A stretch of DNA of 13,352 nt from Planctomycetota bacterium (GTDB taxonomy: Bacteria; Planctomycetota; UBA8742; JACQVU01): contig JACQVU010000109.1 of assembly GCA_016209585.1 (NCBI GenBank), forward strand, positions 1 through 13,352, read 5' to 3'. The translations under genes and the position numbers were made by a program. The notes beneath the pieces were generated by a model. The model had not been told where the DNA came from. It did no database searches and worked only from the letters and a program-made list of their open reading frames with translations. Positions 7,491 to 13,352 of this stretch are shown here, piece after piece. The number at the start of each line of letters is the position of its first letter. Within the stretch, counting starts at the first letter, position 1.

Positions 7491-7516
7491 CCCCCTCCCC
7501 CCGCGGGGGGAGGGGG
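7491..7516. repeat. Perfect 26-bp C/G palindrome
   Basis: CCCCCTCCCCCCG and its complement form a perfect palindrome just beyond the stop of the small metallopeptidase-like gene. It would fold as a very stable hairpin on either strand. No T-tract follows, so it is not a classical intrinsic terminator, but its place between two minus-strand transcripts would suit a transcription barrier. Confidence 0.6.
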
Positions 7517-7536
7517 AGCCTCTCGCAGGAGATCTC

Positions 7537-8181
7537 TCAGCAAAAGTGCGAAAGAAGATGGACACTACCATCTCCTGGCACTCGAAGGCGGTACTTCGAT
7601 CCATACTTGAACTGCGCCGCGTGCGCCCATTCGTGCGCGCAGATTCCCACGATGCCGGAGAGAACGTACGATCCCTCGCGACCGCTATTTTTCGCTTCAT
7701 CCACCAGTGCCTGTGGCACGCCCGTGGAATACGCGACAGTGCACTCGGCCTTCAAAAACACATCCAGCACACCGAGTTGCTCCATTCGCAGATTCAGTGC
7801 TATCGGCAACTGCGGGCTGCAGAATGCGTTCTTCTCCGGACTGTCCCAGAAACACACAAATACACGCACGCCGTAAACGTCATTCATCAGGGCCAAGAAT
7901 TTCGACAGAGCGCTCGATTCAGGTGGGAAAAAGAGAGCGTCGACTGGACCAATGCCGCTCTTGAGCAGAATAGTCTTCCCAGGGTTCGAGATGCATCCGA
8001 ATTCCCGGTCATTGTTCTCCCGGCCAGGAGTGCCCGGCATGCCCAGCGAAGAACTGATCCCCCGACAGCACCCGCCCGTGTGCTTCGTTTCATCCTGCGC
8101 CAAGGCTGGGCCACTCGCGAGCACCACGAACAGAAAGGAAGCCACCGCACCCACGAGGAAGGTAACAGGTTTCGCTCGCAT
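7537..8181 (-). CDS. Exported HExxH metallopeptidase-like protein, short C-terminus
   Basis: A 214-residue protein. ATG 8181 is chosen over the longer open frame because GGGGAGT (8188-8194) lies 6 bases upstream and it opens a clear Sec signal peptide (MRAKP, hydrophobic core, ASGPALA with cleavage near Ala28). The mature part is Cys-rich (CC at about 38-39, plus several singles). The motif ICAHEWAHAAQ places HEWAH at 183-187, the zinc-binding and catalytic HExxH of zincin peptidases. Only 27 residues follow, and no third zinc ligand (Glu in an ELxAD-type motif, or a further His) is seen, so the protein may be truncated or inactive. It lies 98 bp downstream of the papain-like gene on the same strand, suggesting shared transcription. 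Confidence 0.8.
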   Translation of the reverse strand: MRAKPVTFLVGAVASFLFVVLASGPALAQDETKHTGGCCRGISSSLGMPGTPGRENNDREFGCISNPGKTILLKSGIGPVDALFFPPESSALSKFLALMNDVYGVRVFVCFWDSPEKNAFCSPQLPIALNLRMEQLGVLDVFLKAECTVAYSTGVPQALVDEAKNSGREGSYVLSGIVGICAHEWAHAAQFKYGSKYRLRVPGDGSVHLLSHFC

Positions 8182-8279
8182 TGGGTCACTCCCCGTGGTT
8201 TTTTTCTCCCCGCGCTCACATGGCTGTATCGCGATCCGCGTCCGTCGACATGCCACCACGCCACGCGAACCTCGAACGA

Positions 8280-10772
8280 TCACGGCACGGTGATGGTCTG
8301 GGTCGAGTACGAAAGGTTGTTCTGCTCGTTCGATTCAGGGATGGTGCCGACTCCACTGTTGCCGGGATCGGCCCACACGACGAGGTAATAGCTGCCCGCA
8401 GGCACGGTCACCGCCGTCTGTCCGCCTGTCCACGTTAACACGGTGCTTCCTGCCTGGGCAGACGTCCTTTTCCAAGGCGTGCCATTGAAGTCGGCATAAA
8501 TGGCTGACGTCTTGCTGGTTGCGAGACCGACCACAACGTTGTACCCGGATCCCGTCGATGCGGTGCTCCTGTTTTCCACTTTGATCTCGGTCATCTTGAT
8601 GGTCACCGTGCTACCACTTTTGGACCAGCTGGTGGCATCCCAACTGGAGATCACCAAGTCAGGTTTAGCGGCGATCGTGAAGGAACTCGTACTGTAGGCG
8701 TAGTTGTTCGATTCATTCGTCTCTGACACCTTGTTTGTTGAGTCGGCGCGCACAACAACCCAGTAGGGTCCCTCCGAGAGGTTAGAGAACGATACCGTGG
8801 CGCTCGAGCGGAGCACCGACGAGCTTGCGCTCACGCCGGAGAAAGACACCGCCGTTGAATTCATCGAGTAGTATCCGGATGTGGAACTCCTCGAAATCCC
8901 GATGCCGGCGTCGAACGACCCAGCCGAGCCAGTGCCGATATTGGCGACGGAGACGTTGGACGCCGTGATCGTCACGCTCGTCCCGGTGATGGAGCGCGTG
9001 AACGACACGGCACCCGGCTTCAGATCCGGCGTTCCCGCTGCGACGGAGGTCAAGGTTAAAGTCAGGGTGTACGATGACACAGCGGAGGAGTACGGTTTCA
9101 CTTGAACGTAATGCGTACCGCCAGCGGATGCCGAAAGGGCGATCTTCTCCGCCGTCGAGCCACCTTTGGTCGACGAGGTTGTCGACGTGGTCGCGGTCGG
9201 CGAGTAGTAGAACAGATCAAGATCTGCCTGGAGGTTAGTCATGTCGAGCGTAATCGTCTGGCCCTGCGACGCGGTGAACTTGAACCAGTCGCACGGATCC
9301 TCGCCACCGACCCGGCCAGCGACGCTGCCGCCCGAGATCAACACGTCCGCCCCCGACTTGCTGTTGTTCGGCTCTGTGGGCGGCGGGTCATCGACGGCCG
9401 CGCTGATGATGAGCGACAGTTTGTAACTCACGGCGGCAGTCACATCCGAAGACACCTTCACGTAGTAGGTGCCGCCGGTGGCGATCTCCTGAGAGATCGT
9501 TTCGTCGAGCGTACCGCTATTCTCAGACACAGCCTGGAGATAGGTCGCCCCTGTCGTTACCCGCGAGTACAGTCCGATATCGGCGTCGCCGTTCAACTGC
9601 GTCAAGCGGACGGTGATCTTCTCGTCGCTGTTCACCGTGATCTTGTACCAATCTGGGTCGGTGGCGCTCGCAGAGCCTAGCAGCGACGTGCCGTTGTACA
9701 CGGTCACCGCGGTATCCGGCGTGTCGTTGTTGTCGGACGCAGGATTTGAAGGCGTCAGCTTCCGCGTATTGGACTTGTCGGTGAGCCTTCCAAAGACGCG
9801 GCCAATCCTCATAAACGTTGGATACGGAATGTAGCAGAAGCCGCCCAGTCCCCAGTCCTTGCCCCAACTATTAACCAACTTGAAACATCCTCCGCCCTTG
9901 GTGTCGTCGTACCCAACCACGCACATCGCGTGGCCAAATCCTGCTCCGGGAACAAAGCCCTTGTCGGCATCGGAAAACACCCCTTCATTCGTGCCTTTGT
10001 AACCAAACCAGACTTCCAGGTTCGCTACGTTCAGTCCCACGACAAAAGGCTCACCCGTTCCCCGGCTCCCACCCGTCGCCAAATGCTGTTTCAGCGCAAA
10101 CGGGTCCTTTCCAAGCGCGCCGCAGTCCAGCGCCTTGAAGCCGGATGCCTCTTCGCGCATTGCGGCAGTCGGGGAAACGCCAATCCAAGTCAGCGGCTTC
10201 GCCCACAGATCCGAATCCCGAATGGGCGCGGCCGCCCAAGTGCAGCAGCCGCCCTCGACTACCAGCGCGATCGTCGCCTTGCTGCCCGGGGGGCCAACGG
10301 TTGTCATACCGGAATCCCCCACGGGAAACCCTGGGCGTTGATTGTAGAGATACGCGGCGGAAAACTGCGACCCTTCGGACGCGACCGACCAGTTTTCCTC
10401 CTTTTTCTCCTGCCACGTTTTCAGGTAATACCCCACGGCAAACGCGGAACACGCGCCCGACCCCCCCTGGCTGCGTACGGGTGGAAGTCCCGAAGAATGA
10501 TCCACCCAGGACGGAAGCGGAGAAGCCTCGTCGAGTTTCGCAGAGTCAAGTTCGGTGGCCGCTTCGATCTCTGCGTCGAATTTCTCGCCCAGCGCGAATG
10601 TCTCAAACGGGAGATCGTCACCGGGGCCGGGGCCGGGCGCGATTGGATTGCTCCCCCCGCCATCGCACGCGAGGGTGAGGGACGCGCACGAAAGAACGAG
10701 CGCCATCAGAACGCGGAGGAACCAGCACGATGAGGCGGCGCGGATTTGAGGTGAGTCGGAGACGATGTTCAT
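8280..10772 (-). CDS. Exported papain-like (C1A) cysteine peptidase with PPC and CARDB domains
   Basis: An 830-residue protein. The N-terminus has a hydrophobic signal ending SLTLAC (Cys36); this is a near-lipobox, so it may be a lipoprotein. After a Gly/Pro linker, residues about 85-325 form the peptidase: Gln102 (oxyanion) and Cys108 in PPVRSQGGSGACSAF, His281 in FGHAMCVVGYDD, and Asn301 in LVNSWGKDWGLGGF. The triad is complete. Residues about 344-456 and 462-576 are two PPC-type beta domains (DPDWYKITV, CDWFKFTASQGQTITL, TYYVKV/THYVQV). Residues about 582-701 and 702-830 are two CARDB domains (PDLKPG, PDLVIS, VSETNESNNYAYS, IPESNEQNNLSYS). The start overlaps the upstream PEGA gene as ATGA, so the two are translationally coupled. 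The domains suggest adhesion or substrate docking at the surface. The target protein is unknown. Confidence 0.92.
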   Translation of the reverse strand: MNIVSDSPQIRAASSCWFLRVLMALVLSCASLTLACDGGGSNPIAPGPGPGDDLPFETFALGEKFDAEIEAATELDSAKLDEASPLPSWVDHSSGLPPVRSQGGSGACSAFAVGYYLKTWQEKKEENWSVASEGSQFSAAYLYNQRPGFPVGDSGMTTVGPPGSKATIALVVEGGCCTWAAAPIRDSDLWAKPLTWIGVSPTAAMREEASGFKALDCGALGKDPFALKQHLATGGSRGTGEPFVVGLNVANLEVWFGYKGTNEGVFSDADKGFVPGAGFGHAMCVVGYDDTKGGGCFKLVNSWGKDWGLGGFCYIPYPTFMRIGRVFGRLTDKSNTRKLTPSNPASDNNDTPDTAVTVYNGTSLLGSASATDPDWYKITVNSDEKITVRLTQLNGDADIGLYSRVTTGATYLQAVSENSGTLDETISQEIATGGTYYVKVSSDVTAAVSYKLSLIISAAVDDPPPTEPNNSKSGADVLISGGSVAGRVGGEDPCDWFKFTASQGQTITLDMTNLQADLDLFYYSPTATTSTTSSTKGGSTAEKIALSASAGGTHYVQVKPYSSAVSSYTLTLTLTSVAAGTPDLKPGAVSFTRSITGTSVTITASNVSVANIGTGSAGSFDAGIGISRSSTSGYYSMNSTAVSFSGVSASSSVLRSSATVSFSNLSEGPYWVVVRADSTNKVSETNESNNYAYSTSSFTIAAKPDLVISSWDATSWSKSGSTVTIKMTEIKVENRSTASTGSGYNVVVGLATSKTSAIYADFNGTPWKRTSAQAGSTVLTWTGGQTAVTVPAGSYYLVVWADPGNSGVGTIPESNEQNNLSYSTQTITVP

Positions 10773-11620
10773 TGATCACCGTTCGGTTCGGTTTCAGAAT
10801 CGCCACCAGAGTTGCCTGGGTCGTCGATCTGCCCATCAGGAAGCAGAGCCACTTCGTAGGTCAAATCCTGATCGACTGGCACCCGGCGGACCCAAGGCCG
10901 ATACCCTTCGCGGCGCACCTCGATCACAACAACGCCCCGAGTGTGCGCGAAATAAAGCCGCGATGAGCCTGCGCCCTTGTACCGGCCATCCGCGTAAATG
11001 TCGGCATCGGCGGGCGTGACCAGCACATCGACGCGAAAGTGATGTATCACCTGCGGCATGTCCTCGGGAACGCGCATCGGCGCCTCCTGGTCAATCTCAC
11101 CGGAATCGGGCCCCAGATCCGAAACAGAGGCCTGATCCACCGCCGGATTTGACTCGCGCGGCTCTTTCACATTTGCGGTGCCAGGAACAGCGCCGCTCAT
11201 CGCCTGAGCGGCGGCCGATAGGGAGTTCACCTCTCCAGAGGTGACAGCGGTGGGCGCCGCCGCCGGATCTTTCACGCGGCTGGGCTCGGCGGAAACAACA
11301 GGCGGCACCTTCCCACTCCGTGAATCACTGATGCCGACCTCTTCCGTGCGTTGCTGTGTAGGATTGTCCGGGGAGAATGCCTCGCCCTGCCGATCACCCC
11401 CTGCTCCGCTGTCTCCCTCGTTATGAAGAAACACCAGCGCGCCGAGCAGGACGGCCACCGCGATAGCGACCAGCACCCAAACACGCGACACGCCTTGGCG
11501 CGCATGGACGCACGGCCCGCGCACCCTCGCTCCGGCGCCGGCGAGGATCGCCCCCCACCCGACGCGGGAAACTCCCGCTCGCCCCATCTCGGTTGGTTGA
11601 ACCGGATCACCACAGCGCAT
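10769..11620 (-). CDS. Single-pass membrane protein with PEGA-like domain
   Basis: A 283-residue protein. ATG 11620 is preferred to the longer open frame (up to 11872) because GAGGGGGA (11631-11638) lies 10 bases upstream, and because the extension would translate a CCA microsatellite as poly-Gly. A cytoplasmic N-terminus of about 46 residues precedes one transmembrane helix (about 47-66, VWVLVAIAVAVLLGALVFLH). A long low-complexity extracytoplasmic linker rich in Ser/Ala/Pro/Glu follows. Residues about 197-261 are PEGA-like: VLVTPADADIYADGRYKGAG, then VIEVRREGYRPW, then YEVALLP. PEGA domains are extracytoplasmic beta modules in surface and envelope proteins. The stop overlaps the start of the papain-like gene, so the two products are probably made together, perhaps as anchor or partner and peptidase. 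Confidence 0.8.
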   Translation of the reverse strand: MRCGDPVQPTEMGRAGVSRVGWGAILAGAGARVRGPCVHARQGVSRVWVLVAIAVAVLLGALVFLHNEGDSGAGGDRQGEAFSPDNPTQQRTEEVGISDSRSGKVPPVVSAEPSRVKDPAAAPTAVTSGEVNSLSAAAQAMSGAVPGTANVKEPRESNPAVDQASVSDLGPDSGEIDQEAPMRVPEDMPQVIHHFRVDVLVTPADADIYADGRYKGAGSSRLYFAHTRGVVVIEVRREGYRPWVRRVPVDQDLTYEVALLPDGQIDDPGNSGGDSETEPNGDQ

Positions 11621-11648
11621 GAGACGAAGTTCCCCCTCAGCAAGAATT

Positions 11649-11672
11649 CCACCACCACCACCACCACCACCA
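11649..11672 (+). repeat. (CCA)8 microsatellite in the leader of the PEGA gene
   Basis: Eight uninterrupted CCA units lie 11-34 bases beyond the ribosome binding site of the PEGA gene (GGT repeats on its sense strand). An A/T-rich tract (11690-11709) borders it and is the only AT-rich stretch nearby, so the promoter is likely there. Slippage could change leader length. Confidence 0.7.
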
Positions 11673-11709
11673 CGCAAGCAGAAAACCGACAAAAATAAAA
11701 TTTCTTTTT

Positions 11710-11905
11710 GGGGATCCCTCGGCCCCGCGTTCCAGGCCTCCATGCCCTTCATCGCCGGCGGCGTTTTCTGCGGCGGCGCGCGGGCGGCTCTGGTTGTGTA
11801 GAGCGCGTTCGGCAACCCGCTCATCACCGTCGGCTTCGTCGTCGGCGCGGCGCGCGCCGCGGGAGTGGACACGGCGGGGCGGGGCCGGGGTCACGTCGTC
11901 CGCAG
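11710..11905 (+). pseudogene. Possible relic of a small membrane protein gene
   Basis: One plus-strand frame reads SLGPAFQASMPFIAGG, then VFCGGARAALVV, then a TAG at 11799-11801, and continues in the same frame as SAFGNPLITVGFVVGAARAAG. Both halves are hydrophobic and Gly/Ala-rich with high third-position GC, as if one gene with two membrane segments had been broken by a stop. No start with a convincing ribosome site and no recognised family. The rest of the 11621-11944 gap shows only the CCA repeat and the A/T tract. Confidence 0.25.
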
Positions 11906-11944
11906 GCGACGTGGCGGGGGGCCACACGACGGGGGTCGCGGCGG

Positions 11945-12817
11945 TCAAGGCGACCTGACGACGGACGGGGACGCTCGCCGCAGAACCTCCATGGCCTGTC
12001 GGGCGCACTCCGGGGCGGCGTGGGAGTGGCGGGAAAGTTCGACCTGCACCAGCCCGGTGTAGCCGATCTCCGTGAGCGCCGCGAGCGTCGGCGGGAGGTC
12101 CAGGTCGCCCTCGCCCAGCATGAGATGCTCGTGCACGCCGCGGCGCATGTCCTCAATGTGCACGTTTGCCAAGGCTCCGCGGAACGCGCGAATGACGGCC
12201 TCCGCCGGCTCCTCTCCCGTCACCAGGAGGTGGCCGACGTCGAGCGTCAGGCGCAGGTTGGGCCGCGCCACCGCGGCGCGCAGGCGGGCGAAGTCGTCCA
12301 TCCGCTCCACCAGCATCCCCGGCTCGGGCTCGAACGCCAGGGGCAAGCCCGGCGCGCGCGCGGCGGCGAAGTCGCAGAGTTCGCGGCACCCCTCGACCAG
12401 ACGGCCAAAGCAGGCCTCGCGTGCGGCCGCCGAGGCTGACCCGGAAGCCGCCGGCGGCGAGCCGGACCAGAACGACACGGCCTCGGCCTTCAGGTGGAGG
12501 GCGGCGATCACGCAATCCTTGAGGAACGCCAGGCGGACGGCGCGGGCGGTCGGGTCGGGGTCCAGCAGCGTGGGCTGGTGCTTGGCGCGCGGGTCGAGGA
12601 GGTAGCGCGCGCCGGTCTCCACCACCCGCCGCAGGCGGCGGCGCTCCAACCCCTCGCGCAGCGCGGCGAAGTCGGCCGCGGCGCGCGCGCGGGGGTCGAA
12701 GTGCATGACGTCGAACGTGAGGCCGACGCCGGCGTAGCCCAGGTCGGCGATGATGTCGAGGGCGTCGTCGAGGCGGTGGGCCTGGAAGCCGTTGGTGTTG
12801 TAGGCGAACGCGAGCAT
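11945..12817 (-). CDS. Sugar phosphate isomerase/epimerase-like TIM-barrel protein (AP_endonuc_2 / COG1082)
   Basis: A 290-residue TIM barrel of the xylose-isomerase-like superfamily. It opens with LAFAYNTNGFQAHRLDDALD and the strand GYAGVGLTFDVMHFD. The metal-site residues sit at the strand ends as expected: Glu163 in LAFEPEPGM, Asp193 and His196 in LTLDVGHLL, His220 in NVHIEDM, the HEHLMLGEGDLD segment (229-240), and Glu260 in VQVELS. Members isomerise, epimerise or dehydrate sugars or inositols, or act on related polyols; the substrate cannot be read from sequence. No signal peptide, so it is cytoplasmic. No strong Shine-Dalgarno precedes ATG 12817. It follows the radical SAM gene by 46 bp on the same strand and is probably co-transcribed with it. 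Confidence 0.88.
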   Translation of the reverse strand: MLAFAYNTNGFQAHRLDDALDIIADLGYAGVGLTFDVMHFDPRARAAADFAALREGLERRRLRRVVETGARYLLDPRAKHQPTLLDPDPTARAVRLAFLKDCVIAALHLKAEAVSFWSGSPPAASGSASAAAREACFGRLVEGCRELCDFAAARAPGLPLAFEPEPGMLVERMDDFARLRAAVARPNLRLTLDVGHLLVTGEEPAEAVIRAFRGALANVHIEDMRRGVHEHLMLGEGDLDLPPTLAALTEIGYTGLVQVELSRHSHAAPECARQAMEVLRRASPSVVRSP

Positions 12818-12863
12818 GGCGGGCGGGCGGGCGAGAGACGACGCGGCCCACCTGACGGCGGAA

Positions 12864-13352
12864 CTACGAACCCGCGCCCGATGCCACCGCCGGAAACGCC
12901 GGGAGGCTGACGCCGGGCGAGGCGGGCGCGTGGGCGGGCGTCGGGGCAGCCGTCGCGCGCCGGGTCGGTGGGGCGTCGGCCGCCTGGGCGTCCGGCGGCT
13001 GGCGCCAGGGCGGGCCGATGCGGGCGGGGAGCGGGTGGTCGGGCGAAATGGCGCGGCCGGTCACGTCGTAATAGAGTTTCGCGGCGCGCAGAATGGCGCG
13101 TTTCGCGGGGGAGAGGGCGCGCATGCGGTTGTCGATCACCAGGTTGCGGCCGATGTCGTCGCAACTCTTGAGGCAACCGCTTACTTTCGTGTCAGGGTCG
13201 TTGCCGATGAGGCGGAAGAAAGGGTCGGATTTTTCGCAGACGTTGGCTTTCTCACGAAAGAAGTTCTGTCGCGCGCCGGCCCAGATGTCGTGGAAGCGTG
13301 ACTGATACAGGTTGCCGATGGGGAAGCGGTGCGACTTCAGGCAGGAGTTCAC
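12864..13352 (-). CDS. Radical SAM/SPASM protein, C-terminal part (5' end outside window)
   Basis: The frame enters from the window edge and ends at the TAG at 12864-12866. The first visible residues, VNSCLKSHRFPIGNLYQSRF then HDIWAG, match the typical opening of a SPASM/twitch auxiliary iron-sulfur domain (a Cys, then IGN, then FxxIW). Further cysteines follow in NVCEK and in GCLKSCDD. The CxxxCxxC radical SAM core would lie upstream and is not visible. The last 60 or so residues are a Pro/Ala-rich tail (PDAQAADAPPTRR and on) of low complexity. Such enzymes modify peptides or small molecules by radical chemistry. The TIM-barrel gene 46 bp downstream suggests a shared pathway. Confidence 0.75.
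   Translation of the reverse strand: MNSCLKSHRFPIGNLYQSRFHDIWAGARQNFFREKANVCEKSDPFFRLIGNDPDTKVSGCLKSCDDIGRNLVIDNRMRALSPAKRAILRAAKLYYDVTGRAISPDHPLPARIGPPWRQPPDAQAADAPPTRRATAAPTPAHAPASPGVSLPAFPAVASGAGS

Noticed and set aside
9930..10733. 267-codon plus-strand frame opposite the papain-like gene
   Set aside because: Arg-rich and unmatched; the opposite strand encodes the complete catalytic triad.
11621..11872. N-terminal extension of the PEGA protein
   Set aside because: It would translate the CCA microsatellite as poly-Gly and an A/T-rich tract; ATG 11620 has a ribosome site.

Overview
The window is GC-rich, mostly coding DNA from a bacterium I cannot place with certainty. The gene content fits a large-genome environmental lineage, for example Planctomycetes, Lentisphaerae, Hydrogenedentes or another uncultured relative: a TPR/SGNH protein, a formylglycine-enzyme-fold protein, and a secreted papain-like peptidase with PPC and CARDB domains. 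Degenerate short-repeat families also litter the gaps. This placement is inference, because there is no rRNA or other marker gene. No tRNA, rRNA, CRISPR array or complete insertion sequence was seen. Region by region: (1) 2-1336 (+) is the 3' part of a seven-TPR protein with the C-terminal end of an SGNH hydrolase domain. (2) 1419-3178 (+) is a tight two-gene unit, an OLD/RecF-like AAA ATPase overlapping by ATGA a DUF4276 TOPRIM-like protein; this is a plausible anti-phage module. A 48-codon ORF may follow, again by ATGA. (3) 3394-5291 (+) is nuoE-nuoF, the NADH-oxidising part of complex I or of a soluble hydrogenase/dehydrogenase, with no nuoG or other subunit following; NuoF has Gly in place of the first Cys of its [4Fe-4S] motif. 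(4) 5292-6034 is a gene-poor patch. It holds a palindromic repeat, the 5' end of a group II intron directly after that hairpin, a reverse-transcriptase fragment, an inverted 46-bp copy of the palindrome and several degenerate repeats. (5) 6035-7231 (-) is an FGE/SUMF1-fold protein. It lacks the catalytic cysteines, and its C-terminal codons show the pattern expected of a diversity-generating retroelement (DGR) variable region. (6) 7283-7450 is a 168-bp hairpin element resembling a MITE. (7) 11620-7537 (-) is a three-gene secreted/membrane unit: a PEGA-domain single-pass membrane protein, then by ATGA overlap a large papain-like exported peptidase, then a small exported HEWAH metallopeptidase-like protein with a short C-terminus. 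(8) 13352-11945 (-) is the C-terminal end of a radical SAM/SPASM protein, followed 46 bp later by a xylose-isomerase-like TIM-barrel protein. The strongest leads are the DGR-like variable region, the ATPase/TOPRIM pair, the group II intron remnant nested in palindromic repeats, and the NuoF cysteine loss.
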